From NCBI RefSeq assembly GCF_022664395.1, contig NZ_JAKRET010000004.1, forward strand, positions 186,001-250,000: 64,000 nt of DNA. The letters are read 5' to 3'. How positions within the stretch are numbered: position 1 is the first letter of the stretch; each line of letters opens with the position of its first letter. Origin of the DNA: Sphingomonas lacusdianchii (lineage in GTDB: Bacteria > Pseudomonadota > Alphaproteobacteria > Sphingomonadales > Sphingomonadaceae). The notes below the pieces were generated by a model. It did not search any database. It saw only the letters and a program-made list of their open reading frames with translations, and was not told where the DNA came from. Made by a program: the position numbers and the translations under genes. Shown here piece by piece: positions 26,629-35,990 of this stretch.

Positions 26629-29600
26629 ATGACGACATCCTTGCATTTCCGGCGGTATCTGCCCGCACTGGCCCGCGCCACCAGCCTTGCCGCCCTCTGC
26701 GTCGCCACCCCCGTCTTCGCGCAGGAGCCCACGCCCGTAGCGCCGACGGCCCAGAGCGAGCCGACCGCCGATACGGGCGAGATCCTCGTCACCGGCAGCC
26801 GCATCGTCCGCGACGGGTTCCAGTCGCCGACGCCGCTGACCGTGCTGACGACCGAGGATATCCAGAATTCGTCGCCGTCGAACAACATCGCCGATTTCGT
26901 GAACCAGCTGCCCGCGCTCGCCGGCGGCTTCACCCCGGCCAATTCGCGGCTGAACCTGTCGAGCGGGCAGGCGGGCATCAACACGATGAACCTGCGCAAC
27001 CTGGGGTCGGAACGCACGCTGGTCCTGCTCGACGGGCGCCGCTCGGTCGCCTCGACCGTCACCGGCCTTGTCGACGTCAACACCATTCCGCAGGCGCTGG
27101 TGAAGAGCGTCGAGGTGGTAACCGGCGGCGCATCGTCGGCCTATGGGTCGGACGCGGTCGCGGGCGTCGTCAACTATGTCCTCGACAAGCAATATACCGG
27201 GCTGAAGGTCGCGATCGACAGCGGCGTGACCGACAAGGGCGACGGCGGCAATTATTCGATGAGCGTCGCGGGCGGGCTGTCCTTCGCCGGCGGGCGCGGG
27301 CATTTGCTGCTCAGCGGCGAGGTCGCGCACCGCGACGGCATCTTCCAGGTTGATCGCGACTGGAACGCGACCGGCTATGTCCGCATCCAGGACCCGAACT
27401 GGACCACCAGCAGCACGACGCCGCGCTACCTGATCCGGCGGCAGGTGGGGGCGGCCAACTCGACGCCGGGCGGCCTCATCACCGCGTCGGCGGGCGGCAC
27501 CGCCAACCGGCTGCGTGGCACCTATTTCGGCAATGGCGGGCAGGTGCTGCAATATCAGTATGGCGCGCTGACCTTCCCGTCGCCGACCGGCAGCGCGCCG
27601 CCGACGCTGACGCAAGGGGGATCGTGGCAGGTCAATGATTCGGGCCGCCGCATCGGCCTCGACCCGCGCGACGATCGCCACGGCGTGTTCGGGCGGCTGA
27701 GCTACGAGGTCGCCGACGGCGTCGAGCTGTTCGCCGAAGGAGCGTATAACCGGCAGAAGATCTTCTTCAACGCCGGCCCCAACCTGTCGACCGGTGTCGC
27801 GCTCAACGCCACCGGTTGCGGCACGGCGGCAACGGCGGCGGCAGCACCGCTGACCTGCAACGCGTTCCTGTACAATACGCTCGGCCGCGCGGCGTTGACC
27901 GGCATCACCGGCGTCACGCTGGCGACGACCGCCGCCGACCTGCCGTTCCGCGCGGTCGACAACGAGCGCGAGGTGCAGCGCTACGCGGTCGGCGCGGAAG
28001 GTTCGACCGAGTTGTTCGGCAAGCGTGCGACGTGGAACATCTATGGCCAGTATGGCCGCACCGACCAGCATTCGCACCTGCGCAACATCATGAACAACGC
28101 GGCGATGAACAATGCGACCGCCGCCGTCTTCGCCCCCGCGGGCAATGCCGCCGGCTATGCCGCGGGATCGATCCAGTGCCTCATCAACGTCGACAGCAAT
28201 CCGAACAACAACGACCCGGCCTGCGTGCCCTTGAACCGACTGGGCGTCGGCGTCGCGAACCCGGCCGCCTTTGCCTATGTGCTCGGCAATCCGTATCGCG
28301 ACGAACTGATCGAGCAGTATAACGCCGCCTTCAACGTCTCGGTCACGCCGTTCGCGACCTGGGCGGGCGATGTCAGCGTCGCGCTGGGCGCGGAATATCG
28401 CAAGGAGAAGATCCGCGGCTTCGTCCCGACCGAGTTCCAGCCGGTTTCTTCGACCGACGCCAATGGCCGCCCGATCACGTCGAACCTCTGGTCGGTCGGC
28501 AACTACCTGCCGACCAACGGCGAATATGACGTGAAGGAAGCCTATGTCGAGACGGTGGTCCCGCTCGGCTTCGGCCTCGAATTCAACGGTGCCGCCCGCG
28601 CCACGCGCTATTCGACCGCCGGCTATGTCACGACGTGGAAGGCGGGCGCGACATGGCAGCCGATCGACGACATCCGTTTCCGCGCCACCCGCTCGCGCGA
28701 CATTCGCGCGCCCAATCTGAACGACCTGTTCCAGGGCGGATCGGCCAATAGCGACGCGATCCGCAACCCGATCTACACCGCCGATGGCGCCAATGGTCCG
28801 GCGAGCTTCAGCTATTCGGGCTTCGTCACCGGCAACCGCGCGCTCGGCCCCGAAAAGGCCGATTCATGGAATGCCGGCGTCGTCGTGTCCCCACGCTTCC
28901 TGCCCGGCTTCAACCTGTCGGTCGACTATTTCCGCATCGACGTGAAGCAGGCGATCACGACCTTCAGCGCGCAGCAGATCGCCGACCTGTGCTATCTGCA
29001 GGACCAGCAATCCTTCTGCGATGCGATCTCGGTCGATCCGGTCCGTACCCAGAACCCGGCTCAGCCCTATCTGCTGATCCGCAGCCAGCCGTTCAACGCC
29101 GCGAACCAACTGGTGAAGGGGGTCGATATCGACGCCTCCTACCGGCTCGGTCTCGACGAACTGTTCGCCAATGCGCCGGGCAACATCACCGTCCGCGGCA
29201 TCGCCACGCGCTATATCGACAATCTGCTCGACAATGGCGTGCCGGGCACGGTGGTGCTGAACTCGGTCGGGGTGAATGGCGGCCAGTCCAGCACGCCCAA
29301 ATGGATCTACCGCGTCAGTGCCGCCTATGACACGCCCGACTTCTCGATCACCGCGGTCGGTCGCGGCGTCAGCGCGGGGCGCTATGCCGCCAACGGCATC
29401 GAATGCTCGACCGCCTGCCCGGCCAACGACGCCAACTTCTTCACCTATGACAATAACCGCGTGTCGGGCACCTTCTATGCCGATCTCAACCTGACGCAGA
29501 AGGTCCGCTTCGAGGGGGCGGAGGCGCAATTCTTCGTCAACGTGACGAACCTGTTCGACCGCTGGCCGCTGCTGCTGCCGGAAACGGGGCTGGCGGCGAA

Positions 29601-29664
29601 CCCGACCTATTCGGACCTGCTCGGCCGCCGTTTCCGCATCGGTATCCGCATGCAGACGCGCTGA
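26629..29664 (+). CDS. TonB-dependent outer-membrane receptor
   Basis: A protein of 1011 residues. The signal peptide ends near CVATPVFAQ. A plug domain starts at GEILVTGSRIVRDG and includes NTMNLRNLGSERTLVLLDGR and VVTGGASSAYGSDAVAGVVN, both typical. A 22-strand barrel follows, ending in a C-terminal aromatic-type strand (GRRFRIGIRMQTR). AAGGGGGC lies before the ATG. The pattern resembles sphingomonad receptors that import oligosaccharides, peptides or other large substrates rather than siderophores. Position opposite the acylase/D-aminoacylase operon suggests import of their substrate or product. Confidence 0.93.
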   Translation: MTTSLHFRRYLPALARATSLAALCVATPVFAQEPTPVAPTAQSEPTADTGEILVTGSRIVRDGFQSPTPLTVLTTEDIQNSSPSNNIADFVNQLPALAGGFTPANSRLNLSSGQAGINTMNLRNLGSERTLVLLDGRRSVASTVTGLVDVNTIPQALVKSVEVVTGGASSAYGSDAVAGVVNYVLDKQYTGLKVAIDSGVTDKGDGGNYSMSVAGGLSFAGGRGHLLLSGEVAHRDGIFQVDRDWNATGYVRIQDPNWTTSSTTPRYLIRRQVGAANSTPGGLITASAGGTANRLRGTYFGNGGQVLQYQYGALTFPSPTGSAPPTLTQGGSWQVNDSGRRIGLDPRDDRHGVFGRLSYEVADGVELFAEGAYNRQKIFFNAGPNLSTGVALNATGCGTAATAAAAPLTCNAFLYNTLGRAALTGITGVTLATTAADLPFRAVDNEREVQRYAVGAEGSTELFGKRATWNIYGQYGRTDQHSHLRNIMNNAAMNNATAAVFAPAGNAAGYAAGSIQCLINVDSNPNNNDPACVPLNRLGVGVANPAAFAYVLGNPYRDELIEQYNAAFNVSVTPFATWAGDVSVALGAEYRKEKIRGFVPTEFQPVSSTDANGRPITSNLWSVGNYLPTNGEYDVKEAYVETVVPLGFGLEFNGAARATRYSTAGYVTTWKAGATWQPIDDIRFRATRSRDIRAPNLNDLFQGGSANSDAIRNPIYTADGANGPASFSYSGFVTGNRALGPEKADSWNAGVVVSPRFLPGFNLSVDYFRIDVKQAITTFSAQQIADLCYLQDQQSFCDAISVDPVRTQNPAQPYLLIRSQPFNAANQLVKGVDIDASYRLGLDELFANAPGNITVRGIATRYIDNLLDNGVPGTVVLNSVGVNGGQSSTPKWIYRVSAAYDTPDFSITAVGRGVSAGRYAANGIECSTACPANDANFFTYDNNRVSGTFYADLNLTQKVRFEGAEAQFFVNVTNLFDRWPLLLPETGLAANPTYSDLLGRRFRIGIRMQTR

Positions 29665-29780
29665 GGCAGCTGGCGTCATCGGCCGCGAACTATCGGGGCC
29701 GGTCGACCTTGCGCGACGTTTCGTCTGTTTCTCTCTTGCACTATCCTTCTGCGGAAGACGCCCGATTCCCTGAAAAACTT

Positions 29781-29873
29781 CCGTACCCCGGCGAAGGCCG
29801 GGGTCCAGTTGGGAAGGCTTTTCTGTAGCTTACCGGCGTCCCCCAACTGGGCCCCGGCCTTCGCCGGGGTACG
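29781..29873. repeat. 93-base palindromic repeat, copy B (inverted relative to copy A)
   Basis: Outer arms CCGTACCCCGGCGAAGGCCG and CCGGCCTTCGCCGGGGTACG. The centre reads CAGTTGGGAAGGCTTTTC...CGTCCCCCAACTGG, matching the reverse complement of the centre of 22202-22296. It lies within the 414-base gap between the TonB receptor and the diguanylate cyclase; the remainder of that gap shows no gene. Confidence 0.85.
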
Positions 29874-30078
29874 AAGCGGAACGTTCGCAGCGCTATCCTC
29901 GTCAGCGAGGCGCGATCGTCGAGCGTCGATCGGGCCGGTATGGGTCGGGCACGGCGCAGGGCGCGCGGTGCGGTCGACGCGAACTGGTTCCCGCGACCGA
30001 TCGCAATTTCGAAAAAAGGTCGTGCGGCGTTAATTACGTCGCAAGCAACGTCGCATACAGTGCCGTGCAGGCAATCAG

Positions 30079-33000
30079 ATGCGGCAATTTTTCCTCTGTC
30101 TTCTGCTTCTTGCAGTCCTATCGGTCGCCCGGCCGGCGATGGCTGCCGGTCGGACGGATGGCTGGGACGGCTGGCGTACGACCCGGTTCCTGACGCTCGA
30201 CGCGACGTCCGGGCTGCCGCATGCCACCACGACCGCGATCGTGCAGGGCAGCGACGCGCTGATGTGGATCGGCACGCGCGGCGGCCTCGCCCGCTATGAC
30301 GGCCAGCGGCTGAAGGTGTTCCGACAGGTATCGCGCGACCACACCAGCCTGCCCGACAATTATATCCGCGCGCTCCACGCGTTGCCGCAGGGCGGCATGC
30401 TGGTCGGTACCAATGTCGGCGGTGCGGTGCGCTTCGATCCGGTATCGAACGCGTTCGTCGCATTGCAGGGGGCGGCGGGAGTCGGCATGGGCACCCGCAT
30501 CCTCGCCATCGCCTCCGATGGACAGGATGGCGCGCTGATCGCATCGGACCATGGCGTGTTCCGCTACGACGCCCGGCGCAACCGCGTCGTTTCGCTGGTC
30601 GCGCCGGGCAGCGATCTCGCCGAAGGGGCGTTCACCGTCCATCGCGACCCCGACGGCACCATCTATGCCGGCGGGGACAAGGGGCTGTTCGTCCGCCGCC
30701 CGCACGACCGCGCTTTTTCGCGCGTGGCCACGCCGCCGATCGGCGACGTCTGGGCGATCCAGCGTGGTGGACAGGGTCGGTTGTGGATCGGCACCGGGTC
30801 GCACGGCATATTCGTCCAGCTTCGCGACGGGCGTTTCGTCCAGCCGCAGGCGCTGGCGGGCGATGCGCCGCTGGTCGGACACCGTACCATCCGCGCCTTC
30901 GCGCTGGAGGGTGACGGCACGATCTGGGCCGCGACCGACGGCATGGGGGTGCTGCGCATTCGCACCGACCCTGGCCTTGCGGTCTATGCGATGCGGAACA
31001 TCCCCGCCAACCATGCCTCGCTGGGCGGCGATACGGTGCGCGACGTGACGATCGACCGCACCGGCCGGCTATGGGCGGCGACCGATGTCGGCGCGTCGCA
31101 GACCGATCCGACGCTCGATTCGATCTTTACCATCACCAACGCCATGCCCGATCCGCGTCGCTCGCTGGGCGATCGCAACGTGCGCGGGCTGATGGTCGAC
31201 AGCCGCGACCGCATCTGGGTCGGGCTCAGCAACGGCATGATCGACCGGATCGACCGGGCGGCCGGCACGATGCGGCATCTCCGGCTCAGCGGTCGCCATG
31301 CCGGACAGGATGTTAAGGCGTTCGTCGAACTGCCCGACGGCACGGTGCTGGTCGGCGCGCGCGGCATCGTCGCGATCGATCCGGTGACGTTCGCCGAACG
31401 CAACGTCGCGGTGCCCTTGCCCGACGACCTGCCGGTGATCGCGCTGGCGCGGTCGGGCGACCTGCTGCTGATCGGCACGTACAAGGGGCTGTTCACCTGG
31501 GAGGCGCGGACCCGGCGGCTGCGCCATTATCGCCATGCCGATGGCGACGCGACGACCATTGCCAACAACGAAGTGATCAACATCGTCGATTTCGGCGACG
31601 GACGGCCATGGATTGCGACGCCCGGCGGGCTCAGCCGGTTCGATCCGGCGACGGGGCGCTTTGCCGTCTATCGCAACGATCCGGCGGACCCGACCAGCCT
31701 GCCGCAAAACTATACCGGGTCGATCGTACGGTCGGCAGGCGCGCTGTGGGTCGGCACCTATGGCGGCGTCGCGCGCGGCACCGCGTCGGCGCATGGCCTG
31801 CACTTTCGCGCGATCACCGAGGCGGAGGGGCTGGCCAACGACAATGTCGCGGCGGTCCTCGCCGATCGACGCGGACAGGTGTGGACGACCGGGGCCAGCG
31901 GCATCTCGGTCCTCGATCCGCAGGGGCGGGGGGTACGCGTGGTCAGCCAGCGCGACGGCCTTCCGTTCGACGCCTATAATCAGCGCGTTGCGGCGATGAC
32001 GCGCGATGGCGACCTGCTGTTCGGCGGGACCGGCGGGTTGCTGGTGCTGCGCCCCGACCGGATGCTCGCCGCCCGCCAGACCGGATCGCTGACGCTCGCT
32101 CCGACCGATATCGAACAGGATGGCCGCACCCTGCCGTTCAGCCTGTTCGCGGGGCAGCGGGTGATCCGCGTCGATGGCCATGCGCTGCGCGTCGCCTTCG
32201 CGCTGACCGATTACGCCGCGCCGCAGGAGATACGCTATCGCTACCGCCTCGCCGGGTTCGATACCGGCTGGGTCGACCTGCCCGAATCGGTACCGGCGAC
32301 CGCGATCTACACCAACCTGCCCGGCGGCGATTATGTACTGGAGCTACAGGCGCATATCCCCGGCGTGCATCCGCGCGTCGTGACGACCGCGATCGACATG
32401 GTCGTGGCGCGGGCATGGCATGAACGCTGGTATGTGCGCCTCGCAATGGCGCTGGTCGTGCTGGCGGCGGTGTTCGGCATCGTGCAGCTGCGCACCATGG
32501 TGCTGCGCCGGCGGACCCGCGCGCTCGAACGGACGATCGAACAGCGCACCGGCGAACTGCGCGCGGCCAACGTCACGCTGTCGCAACTCGCCAGCACCGA
32601 CCCGCTGACCGGCCTCGCCAACCGTCGCACGCTGCTGGCCCGGCTGGAGGCGGCGCGTGCGACGGCGCTGCGCAGCGGGCGCGGCTATGCCGTGGCGATG
32701 CTCGACATCGATCATTTCAAACGCATCAACGACAGCTATGGCCATCATACCGGTGACCAGGTGATACAGGCGGTCGCCGCGCGCATCGCCGACGGCGTCC
32801 GCGCGGTCGATTGCGTCGCGCGCTATGGCGGTGAGGAACTGGCGATCCTGTTCGCCGACAGCGGCGCGGCCGAAGCGGGTGCGATCACCGAACGGCTGCG
32901 GCAGGCGGTGGCGCGCGCGGTGATCGAAGTTGACGGCACCGAAATCGGCGTGACGCTCAGCGCCGGGGTCGCCGCCGCCACCGGCGACGAACCGCCCGCC

Positions 33001-33117
33001 GCCGTGCTGCATCGCGCCGACCTCGCCATGTACCGGGCGAAACGCGCAGGGCGGAACCGGATCGAACTGGCCGGCGACCACGACGTGGCCGGGCTGGACG
33101 TGCCGGTCGGGGCCTAA
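30079..33117 (+). CDS. Membrane sensor diguanylate cyclase with beta-propeller and Y_Y_Y domain
   Basis: A protein of 1012 residues. A signal peptide (RQFFLCLLLLAVLSVARPAMA) leads to two seven-bladed Reg_prop propellers (about 30-660, with many blades like DALMWIGTRGGLARYDG), a Y_Y_Y domain (about 690-765), one membrane helix (about 782-803), a coiled coil and a GGDEF domain. The active-site motif is GGEEL from G917, with the product-inhibition site RxxD (RAVD) five residues upstream. It probably makes cyclic di-GMP in response to a periplasmic ligand, likely a glycan or breakdown product as in Reg_prop kinases. It follows the TonB receptor at 414 bases. Confidence 0.92.
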   Translation: MRQFFLCLLLLAVLSVARPAMAAGRTDGWDGWRTTRFLTLDATSGLPHATTTAIVQGSDALMWIGTRGGLARYDGQRLKVFRQVSRDHTSLPDNYIRALHALPQGGMLVGTNVGGAVRFDPVSNAFVALQGAAGVGMGTRILAIASDGQDGALIASDHGVFRYDARRNRVVSLVAPGSDLAEGAFTVHRDPDGTIYAGGDKGLFVRRPHDRAFSRVATPPIGDVWAIQRGGQGRLWIGTGSHGIFVQLRDGRFVQPQALAGDAPLVGHRTIRAFALEGDGTIWAATDGMGVLRIRTDPGLAVYAMRNIPANHASLGGDTVRDVTIDRTGRLWAATDVGASQTDPTLDSIFTITNAMPDPRRSLGDRNVRGLMVDSRDRIWVGLSNGMIDRIDRAAGTMRHLRLSGRHAGQDVKAFVELPDGTVLVGARGIVAIDPVTFAERNVAVPLPDDLPVIALARSGDLLLIGTYKGLFTWEARTRRLRHYRHADGDATTIANNEVINIVDFGDGRPWIATPGGLSRFDPATGRFAVYRNDPADPTSLPQNYTGSIVRSAGALWVGTYGGVARGTASAHGLHFRAITEAEGLANDNVAAVLADRRGQVWTTGASGISVLDPQGRGVRVVSQRDGLPFDAYNQRVAAMTRDGDLLFGGTGGLLVLRPDRMLAARQTGSLTLAPTDIEQDGRTLPFSLFAGQRVIRVDGHALRVAFALTDYAAPQEIRYRYRLAGFDTGWVDLPESVPATAIYTNLPGGDYVLELQAHIPGVHPRVVTTAIDMVVARAWHERWYVRLAMALVVLAAVFGIVQLRTMVLRRRTRALERTIEQRTGELRAANVTLSQLASTDPLTGLANRRTLLARLEAARATALRSGRGYAVAMLDIDHFKRINDSYGHHTGDQVIQAVAARIADGVRAVDCVARYGGEELAILFADSGAAEAGAITERLRQAVARAVIEVDGTEIGVTLSAGVAAATGDEPPAAVLHRADLAMYRAKRAGRNRIELAGDHDVAGLDVPVGA

Positions 33118-33542
33118 CCGATCGCCATTCGCCGCTGGTCGTCGACGGCCAGCGTCAACATGATCCGCGTCGAACAGATCGCACAGTCGAGTGCGGACGC
33201 CTTTCCCGCGTCGCAGGTCAGGCAGTCGCGGCGCGGCCGGCTGCCGTCGAGCATGCCCAGCACCAGTTGCTCGTCCGCCGAAGCCGGTCCGCGCAGCCCG
33301 GTCGCGATCGGTCGGCCCAGCGCGCTCTCGCACAGGCTGAACAGGCTGTCGAACACCGGCGCCAATACGCCGAGCCCGACCGGACGCAGCAATGCATACA
33401 GGCACTTCTGCGCATTCTCCCCTTCGTCTCGCGCCACCCGCCAGCATCGCGCGACGGTGGTGATGAGCGTGGAGCGTACCGGCGAGCGGTCGGACTGGCC
33501 GGGCGCAACGCCGCTATCGGCAGGGAGTGGGGCAGGGTGCAT
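33114..33542 (-). CDS. Small hypothetical protein with C-terminal CxxC pairs
   Basis: A protein of 142 residues. The first 25 residues are proline/serine-rich; a helical centre follows (TTVARCWRVARDEGENAQKC, LYALLRPVGLGVLAP). Near the C-terminus DCLTCDAG and DCAICSTR give four cysteines in two CxxC pairs, suggesting metal or iron-sulfur binding. ATG 33542 has GGAG about 8 bases upstream and is preferred to the in-frame start 57 bases further out. Its 3' end overlaps the diguanylate cyclase stop in convergent orientation. I do not recognise the family. Confidence 0.6.
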   Translation of the reverse strand: MHPAPLPADSGVAPGQSDRSPVRSTLITTVARCWRVARDEGENAQKCLYALLRPVGLGVLAPVFDSLFSLCESALGRPIATGLRGPASADEQLVLGMLDGSRPRRDCLTCDAGKASALDCAICSTRIMLTLAVDDQRRMAIG

Positions 33543-33579
33543 GATCCGTCTCCGATCCATCGACTGACTGATCCTGCCT

Positions 33580-33610
33580 GAAATGCAAATGACTCGCAAT
33601 AGTAAATAAC
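33580..33610 (-). promoter_or_regulatory. AT-rich promoter patch with Fur-box-like sequence
   Basis: The stretch aaatgcaaatgactcgcaat followed by agtaaataac is strongly AT-rich for this genome and lies 38-68 bases before the CxxC gene. GCAAATGA and TCGCAAT resemble pieces of proteobacterial Fur boxes (AAATGAnTCGCA style), but the match is partial and not symmetric. It may be a promoter with or without an iron-responsive operator. Confidence 0.3.
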
Positions 33611-33614
33611 AGGG

Positions 33615-35114
33615 TCAGGACGGTGCGCTATGTGGCACCTTCGTCACCTTCCGAAACCGCAACACCCCGTCCGCCAGCCGCCCGAACCGGAACGCCATGT
33701 AATCGAGGAAATAATTCTGCCGCAGCCGCCACGGCGCGCGCGATCCCTGGCTCGGCAGTCCCGCCTCGGCCCGCTGGACATAGCCCGAACTGAAGTCGAG
33801 CAGCGGCCGCCGCTCGATCCCCGCCCCGGGTGCGGCGGGAACGCAATAGTCGTAGCCCTGCCGCCGCATATGAACAAGCATCCGGCACATCCGCCGCGAC
33901 ACCAGATCGATCTTCAGCGTCCATGACGCGTTGGTATAGCCCATGGCGAATACCAGATTGGGCACGCCCGACACCATCATGCCGCGATAGACCAGATGCC
34001 TGGCCGCTGCGAACGGGACGCCGTCGACCGTGATCGCGACCCCGCCCATCAGGTGCAGTTTCAGTCCCGTGGCGGTGACGATCACGTCCGCCGCCACCCG
34101 ATCGCCCGATCCCAATTCAATGCCGTCCTCGGTGAAGCGCCGGATCCTATCGGTGACGATCGTCGCCGACCCGTCGTCCAGCACCCGGAACAGGTCGGCA
34201 TCGGGCACCAGGCACAGCCGCTGGTCCCACGGGTCGTAGCTCGGGGTGAAATGCCGGTCGACGTCCGTCATAGCGGGAAGGGCGGCGCGCGTACCCTTCA
34301 GGATGAACGCCCGCATCTGCCGTGGCCAGCGCCGCGCGAACTGGAACGCCGCCAGCCCCAGCGCGACATTCTTCCACCGCGCCAGCCGCCCCGCCGCCGC
34401 GACGGGCAGCCAGCGATACAGCCGGTCGGCCAGCGCGTCCTCGGACGGATGGGCGACGATATAGCTGGGCGATCGCTGGACCATCGTCACCTGCGCGCCC
34501 TGTTCGGCGAGCGCGGGGACCAGCGTTACCGCCGTCGCCCCGCTGCCGATCACCGCGACCCGCTTGCCGGCGACGTTCAGGTCCTCGGGCCAGTGCTGCG
34601 GGTGGACGATGCGGCCGGCGAACGTCTCCTGCCCGTCGAAGTGCGGGGCATGGCCCCGGGCATAGTCGTAATAGCCCGATCCCATGAACAGGAAGCGGCA
34701 GGTGACGATGTACTCGCCGTCCTCGCTCCGGCAGCGCAGCGTCCAGCGCGCGTCCGCCGACGACCAGTCCGCCGCGACGATGCGCTGGTGGAAGCGGATC
34801 TGCCGGTCGATGCCGAACATCCGCGCCGTTTCCGCAATATAGTCGCGTATATCGCCGCCCGCGGCGATGGTCTTGCGCTCGCGCCACGGCCGGAACGGAA
34901 AGCCCAGCGTGTGCATGTCCGAATCCGACCGGATGCCGGGATAGCGGAACAGGTCCCATGTCCCGCCAATCGCACCCCGCGCCTCGAAGATCGCGTAGCT
35001 ATGATCCGGGCAGCGCGTCTGCAGATGATAGGCGGCGTCGATGCCCGACAGCCCGGCGCCGACGATCACGACGTCGAGATCGGGTGCGGGCGGGGCGGAG
35101 GCAGGCGCGGTCAT
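33615..35114 (-). CDS. Flavin-containing monooxygenase (Baeyer-Villiger type)
   Basis: A protein of 499 residues. The FAD loop is VVIVGAGLSGIDAAYHL and the NADP loop VAVIGSGATAVTLVPAL. Between them GTWDLFRYPGIRSDSDMHTL matches the FxGxxxHxxxW/P region of class B monooxygenases in its modified form. It inserts oxygen next to ketones or oxidises nitrogen/sulfur compounds using NADPH and oxygen in the cytosol. The ATG at 35114 begins just before the FAD loop, as usual. Neighbours give no pathway. Family assignment is firm; the substrate is not known. Confidence 0.9.
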   Translation of the reverse strand: MTAPASAPPAPDLDVVIVGAGLSGIDAAYHLQTRCPDHSYAIFEARGAIGGTWDLFRYPGIRSDSDMHTLGFPFRPWRERKTIAAGGDIRDYIAETARMFGIDRQIRFHQRIVAADWSSADARWTLRCRSEDGEYIVTCRFLFMGSGYYDYARGHAPHFDGQETFAGRIVHPQHWPEDLNVAGKRVAVIGSGATAVTLVPALAEQGAQVTMVQRSPSYIVAHPSEDALADRLYRWLPVAAAGRLARWKNVALGLAAFQFARRWPRQMRAFILKGTRAALPAMTDVDRHFTPSYDPWDQRLCLVPDADLFRVLDDGSATIVTDRIRRFTEDGIELGSGDRVAADVIVTATGLKLHLMGGVAITVDGVPFAAARHLVYRGMMVSGVPNLVFAMGYTNASWTLKIDLVSRRMCRMLVHMRRQGYDYCVPAAPGAGIERRPLLDFSSGYVQRAEAGLPSQGSRAPWRLRQNYFLDYMAFRFGRLADGVLRFRKVTKVPHSAPS

Positions 35115-35152
35115 CGCGCGCTTATCCGCCCGCCCGCCGCCCTTGCCAAGCG

Positions 35153-35833
35153 TCAGCGCGTGCCGAGCAGCAGCGCGGTCAGCACCGGATCGCCGGTGCG
35201 GCGCGGATCGGCACGGATCGCCGCTTCCTCGCGCCCGATCGCGCGGAAGATGGCGCTGCCCGCCTGATCGGCGGCACTGCGGGCCAGCGCGCCGTAATCG
35301 ATGCCGGTCTGTGCCGCGACGATCGCCGACAGGATCTCGGCGGTATCGGAGCGCAGCCCGTTCGAGAAGGTCGGGAACAGCGCGTCGATCACCGCGCCGC
35401 GCGCCGATTGCGCCAGCAGGTCGGTGGCGGCGGTCGGCCCGCCGCGCAGCACCGCCACCGCATCGGCCAGCGTCAGCCCGCGGATCGAATCGAGCACCAC
35501 CGGCGTGGCCCGGTCGGCGGCGTCGACCGCAATATCGTTTAGCGCCAGTGCGATGCGCGAACGCACCGCATTGGTCCGCAGCACCGCCGCCAGCACATTG
35601 TTCTGCCCGGCGGTGTCAGGCAGCGTCAGCCGCGTCAACTGATCGTCGTAGAAGCCGCCGGGACGGATCAGCCGCTCGAACGCGCGCTGGCTCGACAGGG
35701 TCAGCAGCCGCCGTACGCCTTCCTCGACGCCATAGCTGCCGAGCGGGGTCGCGCAGCCGCCGAGAATCGCTATCGGAAGCATTGCGGCGGTCGCGCCGAG
35801 GATGCGGCGACGGGACATCGGGGCATGGATCAT
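35153..35833 (-). CDS. DUF4197 lipoprotein
   Basis: A protein of 226 residues. After MIHAPMSRRR the hydrophobic stretch ends in LGGCATP, a lipobox. The rest is helical and matches DUF4197: GVEEGVRRLLTLSSQRAFER, NNVLAAVLRTNAVRSRI, and IDYGALARSAADQAGSAIFRAIGREE. AGGAGAA lies 9 bases before the ATG at 35833. The family is widespread in proteobacteria and its function is unknown. It stands alone on the minus strand, divergent from the DnaJ-like gene. Confidence 0.85.
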   Translation of the reverse strand: MIHAPMSRRRILGATAAMLPIAILGGCATPLGSYGVEEGVRRLLTLSSQRAFERLIRPGGFYDDQLTRLTLPDTAGQNNVLAAVLRTNAVRSRIALALNDIAVDAADRATPVVLDSIRGLTLADAVAVLRGGPTAATDLLAQSARGAVIDALFPTFSNGLRSDTAEILSAIVAAQTGIDYGALARSAADQAGSAIFRAIGREEAAIRADPRRTGDPVLTALLLGTR

Positions 35834-35990
35834 GGACCGGTTCTCCTGGGGAAGATCGCGCTGCCAACGCAGCCAGGCGCCTCCGGTGCCGCGATACGCG
35901 TGAACCGACGTTGAACCGGGGATCGTTTTGCTTCCGTTTCGCGGGTTTGTCCCATTGCCGAGCGCCGCGTCCGGCCCTAGCTACCGGACC

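Noticed and set aside
26590-28077. 495-residue minus-strand frame opposite the TonB receptor
   Set aside because: Antisense shadow; the receptor frame has signal peptide and plug motifs.
22202-29873. Composite transposon bounded by the repeat pair
   Set aside because: No transposase, no terminal target duplication seen, and the same repeat style occurs at several other places.
35880-35930. Possible EcfG (general stress) promoter before the DnaJ-like gene (GAACC...CGTT)
   Set aside because: The spacing between the two parts is 18 bases and the first G is not conserved; too weak to call.
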